64,000 bases of DNA, from positions 243,816 to 307,815 of the forward strand of contig NZ_KQ948430.1 of the NCBI RefSeq assembly GCF_001514065.1. Reading direction: 5' to 3'. The notes under the pieces are model-generated. The model saw only the letters and a program-made list of their open reading frames with translations. It ran no database searches and was not told where the DNA came from. The translations under genes were made by a program, and so were the position numbers. The stretch comes from Streptomyces antibioticus. Its GTDB lineage: Bacteria; Actinomycetota; Actinomycetes; Streptomycetales; Streptomycetaceae. Below, piece after piece: positions 33,070-41,003 of the stretch (position 1 is the stretch's first letter; every line of letters begins with the position of its first letter).

Positions 33070-34117
33070 GGGCGGCCTCCCGGTCCTGCTCGCCGAGGAA
33101 GCCGATCAGCCGCTGCGCCGGGATCACTCCGACGAGTTTGCGCTCGTCGTCGAGCACGGCCACCGGGTGGGTCGTCCGGGCGCTGACGGCGCAGAGCTCC
33201 GCGAACGGGGTGTCGGGCGTGACGCTCTCGCAGTCGCCCGCACAGCCGCAGTCGGTCTCGTCGCCGCGTACGTCGGTGTCCATCACGGCGGACGCCGTGA
33301 GCACCTTGGAGCGGTCGACGTCCTTGGTGAAGGAGGCGACGTAGTCGTTCGCGGGCCGGACCAGGATGTCCTCGGCGGTGCCGTTCTGGACGATGCGGCC
33401 GTCGCGCATGACGGCGATGCGGTCGCCGAGGCGCATGGCCTCGTTGAGGTCGTGGGTGATGAAGACGATGGTCTTCTTCAGGGTCTGCTGGAGGGTGAGC
33501 AGCTGGTCCTGCATGTCCCGGCGGATCAGCGGGTCCAGGGCGCTGAAGGACTCGTCCATCAGCAGCAGGTCGGCGTCGGTGGCCAGGGCGCGGGCGAGGC
33601 CGACGCGCTGCTGCATGCCACCGGACAGCTCGTCCGGCCAGGACTTCTCCCAGCCGGCCAGGCCGCACAGCTCCAGCGCCTCGGTGGCACGCTTGACGCG
33701 GTCGGCCTTGGCCACGCCCTGGACGGCGAGACCGTAGGCGGCGTTCTCCAGCACACTGCGGTGCGGGAACAGCGCGAAGTGCTGGAAGACCATGCTGATC
33801 TTGCGGGCGCGGACCTCGCGCAGGTCGCGGGCGCCGAGGGCGGTCAGGTCCTGGCCGTCGAAGCGGACCTGTCCCGCGGTGGGTTCCAGCAGTCCGTTGA
33901 GCATGCGCAGCAGCGTCGACTTGCCGGAACCGGACAGGCCCATGACGACGAAGATCTGGCCCGGGTCCACGGTGAAGGAGGCGTCGATGACGGCGGCGGT
34001 CGTGCCGTCGGCGCGCAGCTCCTCCCGGTCGGCTCCACTGCGCAGCCTCTCGACTGCCTGACTCGGTCGTCTGCCGAACACCTTGTAGAGATGTTCGGCC
34101 TCTAGCCTGGATGACAC
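33062..34117 (-). CDS. proV: Glycine betaine/proline ABC transporter ATPase
   Basis: A 351-residue ProV/OpuAA-type ATPase. Walker A is GLSGSGKST, the Q loop VFQHFALFPHRS, the signature LSGGMQQRV, Walker B LLLMDESFSALDP and the switch His THDLNEA. A C-terminal CBS-like regulatory region (~275-345) includes a three-Cys insertion (DCGCAGDC). GTG 34117 is chosen because AGAGG stands 5 nt upstream; ATG 34132 is the alternative. It is the first gene of a two-gene operon; osmotic control is expected from the family. Confidence 0.95.
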   Translation of the reverse strand: MSSRLEAEHLYKVFGRRPSQAVERLRSGADREELRADGTTAAVIDASFTVDPGQIFVVMGLSGSGKSTLLRMLNGLLEPTAGQVRFDGQDLTALGARDLREVRARKISMVFQHFALFPHRSVLENAAYGLAVQGVAKADRVKRATEALELCGLAGWEKSWPDELSGGMQQRVGLARALATDADLLLMDESFSALDPLIRRDMQDQLLTLQQTLKKTIVFITHDLNEAMRLGDRIAVMRDGRIVQNGTAEDILVRPANDYVASFTKDVDRSKVLTASAVMDTDVRGDETDCGCAGDCESVTPDTPFAELCAVSARTTHPVAVLDDERKLVGVIPAQRLIGFLGEQDREAAHA

Positions 34118-34208
34118 ACGTACCTCTTGCATCGGGGGCGGGGGTCAGTGGCCGCGCCTGCCCTCGGCCGACCAGGACAAACCGGTAAGTGGTTCAGTTC
34201 ACAACCAG

Positions 34209-34244
34209 TCCGTACGATCACCCCGTCCACTCCGTAGGATCACC
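34209..34244. promoter_or_regulatory. 14-bp direct repeat in the proV upstream region
   Basis: TCCGTACGATCACC (34209-34222) and TCCGTAGGATCACC (34231-34244) differ at one base and are spaced 22 bp start to start, two helical turns. They lie between proV and the divergent small membrane protein and are a candidate regulator site. Confidence 0.4.
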
Positions 34245-34282
34245 GTCGACGCTTCACATCGGTGCTGGGGGGGGGGACGGCT

Positions 34283-34642
34283 GTGGAACGACCGGACGAC
34301 AGACGCGCATCCGTGCTGCGCTTCGCGACGGAGCTGGTGGCCTGGGTCGCCGCGCCCTGGGCGCTGGCCTCGTACTCCTGGGCGCTCGCGATCCTCGCGG
34401 TGGTGGTCCTCATCGGCCTGCCGACCGTGTTCGCCACGCCGGGCGACAAGGCGCAGGTGATCGTCCCGGTGCCCGGCGCGGTCACGATCCTGCTGGTTCT
34501 GCTTCAGCTCGTCGCGGCGGTGACGGCGGCGTGGTGGGCCTGGCCGGTGTGGGCGGCGGTCGCGGTGTCCGTGCTGGCCGCCGCGACCCTCGTCACCGAA
34601 CAACCGCGCTGGCGCTGGCTGCTGACCCGCGCCGACGGGTGA
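34283..34642 (+). CDS. Small four-helix membrane protein (DUF2568-like)
   Basis: A 119-residue protein with about four transmembrane helices and a short cytosolic N-terminus (ERPDDRRASVLRFATELVAW). The pattern resembles YrdB/DUF2568 proteins, whose role is unknown; the match is by eye. The GTG at 34283 follows a long G-run (GGGGGGGGGGACGGCT). It is divergent from proV and 21 bp upstream of the exonuclease gene, so it is probably co-transcribed with it. Confidence 0.75.
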   Translation: MERPDDRRASVLRFATELVAWVAAPWALASYSWALAILAVVVLIGLPTVFATPGDKAQVIVPVPGAVTILLVLLQLVAAVTAAWWAWPVWAAVAVSVLAAATLVTEQPRWRWLLTRADG

Positions 34643-34663
34643 CTGTCGGTGCCGTACGGCATG

Positions 34664-35593
34664 ATGCGAGACGTGACCGGACGACTGATGCTTCTCGACA
34701 CCGCCTCGCTCTACTTCCGCGCCTACTTCGGCGTCCCGGAGTCCGTGAAGGCCCCGGACGGCACACCGGTGAACGCCGTGCGCGGGCTGCTGGAGTTCAT
34801 CGACCGCCTGGTCAAGGACCACCGCCCCGATGAGCTGGTGGCCTGCATGGACGCCGACTGGCGCCCCCAGTGGCGGGTCGACCTGATCCCCTCCTACAAG
34901 GCCCACCGCGTCGCCGAGGAGCACGAGGTGGGGCCGGACGAGGAGGAGGTGCCGGACACGCTGTCGCCGCAGGTGCCGGTCATCGAGGCCGTCCTGGACG
35001 CGCTCGGCATCGCGCGGGTGGGTGTCGCGGGGTACGAGGCGGACGACGTGATCGGCACGTTCACCGGGCGGGCGAAGGGCCCGGTCGACATCGTCACCGG
35101 CGACCGCGACCTGTACCAGCTGGTGGACGACGCCCGCGGCATCCGCGTGCTGTACCCGCTCAAGGGTGTGGGCACGCTCCAGCTCACCGACGAGGCGTGG
35201 CTGCGCGAGAAGTATGGGGTCGACGGGCGCGGGTACGCGGATCTGGCGCTGCTGCGCGGCGACCCGAGCGACGGCCTGCCGGGGGTGCCCGGCATCGGGG
35301 AGAAGACGGCGGCCAAGCTGCTGGCCGAGTTCGGCGACCTGGCCGGGATCATGGCGGCGGTCGACGACCCGAAGGCGAAGCTCACGCCGTCGCAGCGCAA
35401 GCGCCTGGACGAGTCCCGGCCGTATGTCGCAGTGGCGCCGAAGGTCGTCCGGGTCGCGGACGACGTCCCGCTGCCGGACGTCGACACGACCCTGCCGCGC
35501 GGTCCGCGTGACCCGGCGGCGGTGGAGGAGCTGGGCGCCCGCTGGGGCCTCGGCGGCTCGCTGAAGCGGCTGCTGACGACCCTGGCGCCGTAA
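34664..35593 (+). CDS. 5'-3' exonuclease (PolA-like FEN domain)
   Basis: A 309-residue stand-alone homologue of the 5' nuclease domain of DNA polymerase I. Metal-binding aspartates lie in LMLLDTASLYFRAYF, CMDADWRPQWR, YEADDVIGTF and VTGDRDLYQLV. The helix-hairpin-helix is DGLPGVPGIGEKTAAKLL. It should remove RNA primers or flaps and branched DNA. The start is ambiguous between ATG 34661/34664 and GTG 34673 (VTGRLMLLD); none has a strong binding site. Confidence 0.94.
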   Translation: MRDVTGRLMLLDTASLYFRAYFGVPESVKAPDGTPVNAVRGLLEFIDRLVKDHRPDELVACMDADWRPQWRVDLIPSYKAHRVAEEHEVGPDEEEVPDTLSPQVPVIEAVLDALGIARVGVAGYEADDVIGTFTGRAKGPVDIVTGDRDLYQLVDDARGIRVLYPLKGVGTLQLTDEAWLREKYGVDGRGYADLALLRGDPSDGLPGVPGIGEKTAAKLLAEFGDLAGIMAAVDDPKAKLTPSQRKRLDESRPYVAVAPKVVRVADDVPLPDVDTTLPRGPRDPAAVEELGARWGLGGSLKRLLTTLAP

Positions 35594-35704
35594 ATCATCT
35601 TCTCCGCTGGGCGAATCAGCTGCTCATCCCGGGGCAATCACACTCTTGCCCTTGGCTTAATCTTGGCCTCGGACAAGGGGTGTTAAGCAGGGGGGAGATG
35701 CTAA

Positions 35705-35720
35705 CTTAGGTAAGCCTAAG
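35705..35720 (+). promoter_or_regulatory. Iron box (DmdR/DtxR-type operator)
   Basis: CTTAGG-TAAG-CCTAAG, 21 bp upstream of the siderophore-interacting protein ATG. It matches the TTAGGTTAGGCTAACCTAA consensus of actinobacterial iron repressors at the outer half-sites. Confidence 0.75.
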
Positions 35721-35741
35721 CATGGGAGCAGGGAGGCCGCC

Positions 35742-36584
35742 ATGGCAGAACGACCGGGACGCAAGCCGCGGAAGCCGCATTCCGCGCAGGTCGTCCGCAC
35801 CGAGCGACTGACCCCGCACATGCAGCGGGTCGTCCTCGGTGGCGAGGGGCTCGCCGAGTTCGCGGCGGACACCTGCACCGACCATTACGTGAAGCTGCTG
35901 TTCCCGGCCGGGGGTGCCGTCTACCCCGAGCCCTTCGACGTGGAGCGGATCCGCGAGGAGTTCCCGCGCGAGCAGTGGCCGGTGACCCGGACCTACACGG
36001 TCCGGCACTGGGACGCCGAGCACCGCGAGATGACCCTGGACTTCGTGATCCACGGCGACGAGGGCCTCGCCGGCCCGTGGGCGATGCGGGTCCAGCCGGG
36101 CGAGACCGTCCACTTCATGGGCCCGGGCGGCGCCTACGCCCCCGACGAGGCCGCCGACTGGCATCTGCTCGTCGGGGACGAGAGCGCGTTGCCCGCGATC
36201 GCCCGTTCCCTGGAGTCGCTTCCCGACGGCGTCACCGCGCACGCCTTCGTCGAGGTGGCCGGTCCCGAGGAGGAGCAGAAGATCGACTCCGATGTGGAGG
36301 TCGTCTGGCTGCACCGCGGGGACCGCCCGGTCGGCGAGGCGCTGACCGAGGCCGTGCGGGCGCTGGAGTTCCCCGAGGGGCGGGTGCACGCCTTCGTGCA
36401 CGGCGAGGCGCACTTCGTGAAGGAGCTGCGGCACCTGCTGCGGGTCGAGCGGGAGATCGCCCGCGAGGACCTGTCGATCTCCGGCTACTGGCGCCTCGGC
36501 CACAACGAGGACGGCTGGCAGGCCTCGAAGCGGGAGTGGAACGCCCGGATCGAGAGCGAGCAGGAGGGCACGCCGGCGGCGTGA
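35742..36584 (+). CDS. Siderophore-interacting protein (ferric-siderophore reductase)
   Basis: A 280-residue FAD-binding ferric-siderophore reductase of the ViuB/YqjH family. Residues ~15-140 form the FAD-binding barrel with RTYTVRHWDAEHREMTLDFVIHG and the GPGG turn. The C-terminal NAD(P)H-like domain has LLVGDESALPAI and ends SISGYWRLGHNEDGW. It releases iron from imported ferric siderophores in the cytosol. ATG follows GGGAGG. The iron box upstream indicates repression under iron sufficiency. A strong terminator follows. Confidence 0.95.
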   Translation: MAERPGRKPRKPHSAQVVRTERLTPHMQRVVLGGEGLAEFAADTCTDHYVKLLFPAGGAVYPEPFDVERIREEFPREQWPVTRTYTVRHWDAEHREMTLDFVIHGDEGLAGPWAMRVQPGETVHFMGPGGAYAPDEAADWHLLVGDESALPAIARSLESLPDGVTAHAFVEVAGPEEEQKIDSDVEVVWLHRGDRPVGEALTEAVRALEFPEGRVHAFVHGEAHFVKELRHLLRVEREIAREDLSISGYWRLGHNEDGWQASKREWNARIESEQEGTPAA

Positions 36585-36590
36585 GCCCCG

Positions 36591-36625
36591 GAATGCGGCC
36601 CGTGCAGCACGCACGGGCCGCATTC
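36591..36625. terminator. Bidirectional terminator between convergent genes
   Basis: The perfect 15-bp stem GAATGCGGCCCGTGC (36591-36605) / GCACGGGCCGCATTC (36611-36625) has a 5-nt loop, 6 bp past the siderophore-interacting-protein stop. Confidence 0.8.
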
Positions 36626-36638
36626 TGCTGTCCCTGCG

Positions 36639-36689
36639 CCCCTCACACCGATCGCTGGTACGAGCCCCTCACACCGACCGCTGGTACGA
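36639..36689 (-). repeat. 26-bp tandem duplication covering the permease stop codon
   Basis: Two copies (36639-36663 and 36665-36689) of a 25-bp unit starting CCCCTCACACCGA are separated by one base, with one mismatch. The inner copy encodes the last codons and stop of the ABC permease; the outer copy is a downstream non-coding duplicate. Confidence 0.7.
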
Positions 36690-37445
36690 CCTGAACGTCC
36701 GTATCGACAGCCACACCGCCACCACCGCGAGCGCCAGCAGTGCCCCGCCGCGCACCAGCACCGCCTCCCAGTCCGGGTTCTCCGACAGTGCCGAACGACC
36801 GGCCACCATCGCCCAGTTGAGCGGGTTGAAGTCCGCGATGTGCCGCATCCAGGACGGCATCTGACTCGGTGCCATGAAGGCGGAGGACAGGAACGTCAAC
36901 GGCAGCAGCAGGAAGGTGTTGATGCCGATGATCGACTCCCGCTCCCGCACCAGCATCCCCAGCGCGTTGGAGAACGCCCCGAAGACGGTACCGAGCAGCA
37001 CCGCGGCGAGCACCAGCACCGCGACGCCCGCGATCCCGCCGGGGTAGTCCGCCCCGCCCAGCAGCCCGAGCAGCACGATGACGACCGACTGCAGGGCGGT
37101 GATCAGGCCGTTGTTGACGACGTTGCCGTTCATCAGCGCGGCCCGGCTGACCGGCGTGGTCAGGAAGCGGTCGAGGGTGCCGCGCTGGATCTCGTCGAGG
37201 GTGGTCATCCCGGCCCACATGTTGGAGCTGAGCGCGCTCATCACGACCACGCCCGGGACGAGGTAGTCGAGGTAGGAGGTGGTGCCGAAGCCGCCGAGCT
37301 CGACGACCTCGCGGAACAGGCTGCCGAACAGGAACAGCCAGATGACCGGCTGGATCAGCGTGATGATCGCGTAGGCGGGCTGCCGTACGAACACCATGAG
37401 TTGACGCTGCGTCATGTACCAGGTCTGGGAGACGACGGTGCTCAT
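36669..37445 (-). CDS. ABC-2 type drug-efflux permease (DrrB-like)
   Basis: A 258-residue membrane component with about six transmembrane helices and the ABC-2 signature region (NALGMLVRERESIIGINTFLLLPLTFLSSAF). The N-terminal cytosolic elbow helix WYMTQRQLMVFVRQP is typical of DrrB. ATG 37445 overlaps the ATPase stop by ATGA. With the ATPase it should export a lipophilic drug or lipid; the PadR regulator upstream supports a stress-induced exporter. Confidence 0.92.
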   Translation of the reverse strand: MSTVVSQTWYMTQRQLMVFVRQPAYAIITLIQPVIWLFLFGSLFREVVELGGFGTTSYLDYLVPGVVVMSALSSNMWAGMTTLDEIQRGTLDRFLTTPVSRAALMNGNVVNNGLITALQSVVIVLLGLLGGADYPGGIAGVAVLVLAAVLLGTVFGAFSNALGMLVRERESIIGINTFLLLPLTFLSSAFMAPSQMPSWMRHIADFNPLNWAMVAGRSALSENPDWEAVLVRGGALLALAVVAVWLSIRTFRSYQRSV

Positions 37446-38440
37446 CGCTCACCTCCCGCGAGGACGAGGTCGTCGGTCTGCGCGTAGCGGCGGCCGGTGT
37501 ACCGGAGATACACGTCGTCGAGCGAGGGGCGGGCGACGGTCGCCGCGGCGACGCCGACCCCGGCCCGCTCCAGGGCACCGAGCAGGGCGGGCATCGCGGC
37601 CGCCCCGTCGTCGGCGCGGACGCTGGCGCGGTGGCCGTCGACCACCACCTCGTGCACGCCCGGGAGTCCGCCGAGGGCGCCCTTGAGCAGCGTGCGACCG
37701 GCTTCGCCGATCGCGGCGCGCAGTTCCAGGTGGACCGCGTCGCCGCGGAGTTCGCCCTTGAGGGCGTCGGGGGTGCCTTCGACGACGACCCGGCCGCGGT
37801 CGACGATGGCGACGCGTTCGGCGAGCCGGTCGGCCTCTTCGAGGTAGTGCGTGGTGAGCAGGATGGTCAGCCCCTCCTCGCCGGCGAGCCGGCCGATCTC
37901 GTCCCACATCGCGCTGCGGGCTTCCGGGTCGAGGCCGGTGGTGGGCTCGTCGAGGAAGAGGACCTGGGGGCGGTGCACCAGCCCGAGGGCGACGTCCAGC
38001 CGGCGTCGCATGCCGCCGGAGTAGCCCTTGACCTGGCGGTTCGCGGCATCGGCGAGGGTGAAGCGGTCGAGCAGCCCGGCCACCCGGCGGTCGAGGTCGG
38101 CGCCCGTCACGCCGTAGAGCCGCCCTTGGAGCCGGAGGTTCTCGCGGCCGGTGGCGGCGGGGTCGGCGCCGGAGTTCTGGGCGACCACACCGATCGCGCG
38201 GCGGACCCGGTCCGGGTGGCGCAGCACGTCATGGCCGGCGACGGTGGCGGAGCCGGAGTCGGGGCGGGCCAGGGTGGTGAGGATCTTGACGGTGGTGGAC
38301 TTGCCGGCTCCGTTGGGGCCGAGGAGCCCGAAGACCGTGCCGGGTTCGACGGTGAGGTCCATGCCGTTGAGGGCGGTGACATCACCGGGGTAGGTCTTGA
38401 TCAGCTGACGCGCCGCGACTGCGGGCGCACGGGTGTTCAT
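37442..38440 (-). CDS. ABC efflux ATPase (DrrA-like)
   Basis: 332 residues. Walker A is GLLGPNGAGKSTT, the signature YSGGMRRRLDVA, Walker B VLFLDEPTTGLDP and the switch His TTHYLEEAD. A C-terminal DrrA-specific domain (~225-320) is present. ATG 38440 follows AGGAG. It is translationally coupled to the permease and lies 185 bp downstream of the padR gene on the same strand. Confidence 0.94.
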   Translation of the reverse strand: MNTRAPAVAARQLIKTYPGDVTALNGMDLTVEPGTVFGLLGPNGAGKSTTVKILTTLARPDSGSATVAGHDVLRHPDRVRRAIGVVAQNSGADPAATGRENLRLQGRLYGVTGADLDRRVAGLLDRFTLADAANRQVKGYSGGMRRRLDVALGLVHRPQVLFLDEPTTGLDPEARSAMWDEIGRLAGEEGLTILLTTHYLEEADRLAERVAIVDRGRVVVEGTPDALKGELRGDAVHLELRAAIGEAGRTLLKGALGGLPGVHEVVVDGHRASVRADDGAAAMPALLGALERAGVGVAAATVARPSLDDVYLRYTGRRYAQTDDLVLAGGER

Positions 38441-38625
38441 GGCAGGTGCTCTCCTGGGTGAGCGGATGACAGCTGATCCGCTGGAGGGGCACCGGGCTAT
38501 CCTGGGTGTGCCGCACCTCGATCGCCTGGATGTGCCTCACGGCGGATTCAGCTCGGGGTTCGAGGCCCTGGCACCGCTGCTGCAACAGCCGTGCCGGGGC
38601 CTGTTCTTGTGTGGGTTGCTTCAGA

Positions 38626-39288
38626 TCACGTCTCGTGCAGGGCCTTCCACTCCTCGATCCCGGGCAGTGCGCCCGCCTTGAGCTCGTCGAGGAAGCCGCG
38701 GACCCACTCCGCCTCCGCCTCCACCATGTGGAGCTGGTACTCGTTCTCCACGAGGAAGAGCCGGGGCAGGGTCTCCGACAGCTTCTCCAGCGCGCCACGG
38801 TCGGCGGCCGCCTTGACCAACAGGGCTTCGAGCCGCTCCTCCAGCAGGGTCACCACGTCGTCCGGGTGCAGCACACCGAGCAGCGAGAGCGCGGTCTCGA
38901 AGATCGGGTACTCCTTCGCCGGGTAGGCGACCAGGTCCGACATCCACTCGGTGGTCTCCTGACGGCCGGCCGCGGTGATGCCGTACACCGTGCGCTCGGG
39001 GCGGTTGCCCTGCCGCTCCACGTCCGTGACCTCGACGAAGCCGTGCTTCTCGAGGCTCTGCACGACCGTGTAGAGCGAGCCGTGGTTGATCTTCGTGCTG
39101 GAGTCCTTGCCCTGGCGGCGCAGGGTCTGGGCGATCTCGTAGGGATGCATCGGCTTCTGCCACAGCGTCGCCAGCACGGCGAGGGCCAGGGGGTTGCGGA
39201 GCTTGCGTCGCCGCACGGGTCCGATCCACCTCGCATCCTCACCCGTTTCCGAATATCCGTAGCCGAACATATCGCGACCCACGACCAA
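38626..39288 (-). CDS. PadR-family transcriptional regulator
   Basis: 220 residues. The PadR winged helix (~35-110, LALAVLATLWQKPMHPYEIAQTLRR, then GSLYTVVQSLEKHGF) is followed by a C-terminal helical dimerisation domain. Regulators of this group often control a downstream DrrAB exporter, and the neighbouring genes fit. The start may be ATG 39288 or ATG 39270 (MFGYGYSE). Short ACA-CGA-TGT dyad sequence lies just upstream (39299-39307). Confidence 0.9.
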   Translation of the reverse strand: MVVGRDMFGYGYSETGEDARWIGPVRRRKLRNPLALAVLATLWQKPMHPYEIAQTLRRQGKDSSTKINHGSLYTVVQSLEKHGFVEVTDVERQGNRPERTVYGITAAGRQETTEWMSDLVAYPAKEYPIFETALSLLGVLHPDDVVTLLEERLEALLVKAAADRGALEKLSETLPRLFLVENEYQLHMVEAEAEWVRGFLDELKAGALPGIEEWKALHET

Positions 39289-39298
39289 GCGTCAATAG

Positions 39299-39307
39299 AC
39301 ACGATGT
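39299..39307. promoter_or_regulatory. Possible PadR half-site dyad
   Basis: ACA-CGA-TGT stands 11 bp upstream of the padR start. PadR operators often contain ATGT/ACAT halves. The signal is short and could be chance. Confidence 0.25.
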
Positions 39308-39396
39308 ATCGCGTTCGGGCGGTTCACGCAAGGGCGTGAGGAGTTGGGACCGTCCTCGACATGGCCGCGTCATCGGGGCGAAACAGCCTCTCCTTA

Positions 39397-39418
39397 ATTT
39401 CTGTCGCCTGACAGGAAT
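39397..39418. promoter_or_regulatory. TetR operator candidate before the APC permease
   Basis: ATTTCTGTCG (39397-39406), a 2-bp centre, and TGACAGGAAT (39409-39418). It matches the perfect palindrome at 47522-47543 at 19 of 22 positions, and the shared flank CCTTA precedes both. It ends 24 bp before the permease GTG. Confidence 0.75.
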
Positions 39419-39442
39419 ACCGCGTCGAAGGCAGGTGCCTCC

Positions 39443-40984
39443 GTGACGACCACCACCCCGTCCGACGTCCACCCCGACCCACCGCACTCCCCAGACGACC
39501 GCTCCCTCGCCGAGTTCGGCTACCGCCAGGAGCTGCACCGCAGCCTCGGCAAATACGCCTCGTTCGCGGCCGGGTTCTCGTTCATCTCCGTCCTGACGAC
39601 CGTCTTCCAGTTCTTCGCCTTCGGGTACGCGTTCGGCGGCCCCGTCTTCTTCTGGACCTGGCCCGCGGTGCTGCTCGGGCAGCTGACGGTGGCCGCCTGC
39701 TTCGCCGAGCTGGCGGCGCGCTATCCGATCTCGGGCGCGATCTACCAGTGGTCCTCCCGGCTGTCGAACTTCACCTTCGGCTGGTTCGCCGGCTGGATCA
39801 TGGTGATCGGGCAGATCGTGGTGGTCGCGGCGGCGGCCCTGGCCCTGCAGCTGGTGCTCCCGGCGATCTGGTCCGGCTTCCAACTCGTCGGCACCGACCC
39901 GGCGGTGACGTCGACGGACGGCGCGGCGAACGCGGCGGTGCTGGGCGTGATCCTGCTGGTGCTGACGACCCTGGTGAACGTCCTGGACAACCGCGTGATG
40001 TCCGTCATCAACCGGGTCGGCGTGACCGCCGAGATCATCGGCGCCGTCCTCATCGTCGTCCTGCTGCTCACGCACTCCGAGCGCACGCCGGGCATCACCT
40101 TCCACACCGAGGGCGCGGCGCAGAGCGGCCTGTTCGGGGCGCTGCTGGTCGGTTCGTTCACGGCGGCGTACGTGATGATCGGCTTCGACAGCGCGGGCGA
40201 GATGAGCGAGGAGACGCACAATCCGCGGCGTACCGCTCCCCGGACGATCCTCACCGCGCTGGGCGCGGCGGGGCTGCTCGGCGGGCTGATCGTGCTGGGC
40301 GGCCTGCTGGCGGCGCCCAGCCTCACCGACGGGCACCTCGCGGTGGACGGGCTGAGCTACGTCCTCACCAGCAGCCTGGGTGACGGGGTCGGCAAGGTGC
40401 TGCTGGCCGACGTGGTGGTGGCGATCGCTGTGGCGACCCTGGCCATCCAGACGGCGGCCTGCCGGATGCTGTTCTCCATGGCCCGCGACGGCCAGCTGCC
40501 CTTCTCGGCACGGCTCGCCCGGGTCAACTCCCGCACCGGCATGCCGACCGCGCCCGCCCTGGTCGTCGGTATCCTCGCCGCCGCCCTGCTCCTGCTGAAC
40601 TTCGCCTCACCGGACGCGTTCCTGGCCATCGGCACGACCTGCATCGTGATGCTGTACCTGGCGTACGCGATGGTCACCGGCCCGCTCCTCGTCACCCGGC
40701 TCCGCGGCGGCTTCACCACCACGGGCACCGACGAGACCGGCGCACCCCTGTTCTCCCTGGGCCGCTGGGGCGTCCCGGTCAACGCTCTGGCCCTGCTCTA
40801 CGGCCTCCTCATGGCCGTCAACCTGGCCTGGCCGCGGGCGGCGGTGTACGACCCGGCGGGCGGTCACTGGTGGTTCCAGTGGTTCACGGTGCTGTTCCTC
40901 GGCGTGACTCTCGCGGCGGGCCTGGCCTACCGGGCGTACAAGGCCCGTACGCCGGTCGCCGCGGAGGCCGTCGCCCCGGCGTGA
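39443..40984 (+). CDS. APC-superfamily amino-acid/amine permease
   Basis: A 513-residue cytoplasmic-membrane transporter with about twelve helices. The N-terminal cytosolic tail RSLAEFGYRQELHRSLGKYASFAAGFSFISV and helix 1 are typical of the amine/choline (ACT) group of APC carriers. Helix 6 holds GFDSAGEMSEETHNPRR. GTG start. The operator upstream matches the one of the TetR-controlled carboxylase cluster at 47.5 kb, so it is likely that cluster's importer, for guanidine, urea or an amine. The substrate is inference. Confidence 0.92.
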   Translation: MTTTTPSDVHPDPPHSPDDRSLAEFGYRQELHRSLGKYASFAAGFSFISVLTTVFQFFAFGYAFGGPVFFWTWPAVLLGQLTVAACFAELAARYPISGAIYQWSSRLSNFTFGWFAGWIMVIGQIVVVAAAALALQLVLPAIWSGFQLVGTDPAVTSTDGAANAAVLGVILLVLTTLVNVLDNRVMSVINRVGVTAEIIGAVLIVVLLLTHSERTPGITFHTEGAAQSGLFGALLVGSFTAAYVMIGFDSAGEMSEETHNPRRTAPRTILTALGAAGLLGGLIVLGGLLAAPSLTDGHLAVDGLSYVLTSSLGDGVGKVLLADVVVAIAVATLAIQTAACRMLFSMARDGQLPFSARLARVNSRTGMPTAPALVVGILAAALLLLNFASPDAFLAIGTTCIVMLYLAYAMVTGPLLVTRLRGGFTTTGTDETGAPLFSLGRWGVPVNALALLYGLLMAVNLAWPRAAVYDPAGGHWWFQWFTVLFLGVTLAAGLAYRAYKARTPVAAEAVAPA

Positions 40985-40989
40985 CGATC

Positions 40990-40995
40990 TACCCT
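40990..40995 (+). promoter_or_regulatory. -10 hexamer for a possibly leaderless pseudouridine-synthase mRNA
   Basis: TACCCT stands 5 nt before GTG 41001 and 8 nt before ATG 41004, and no ribosome binding site is present. That fits a leaderless transcript. Confidence 0.4.
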
Positions 40996-41003
40996 GGCCG
41001 GTG

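Noticed and set aside
30487-33186. 899-codon plus-strand open frame opposite the betaine transporter
   Set aside because: Shadow frame. The minus strand encodes an intact permease with two binding domains.
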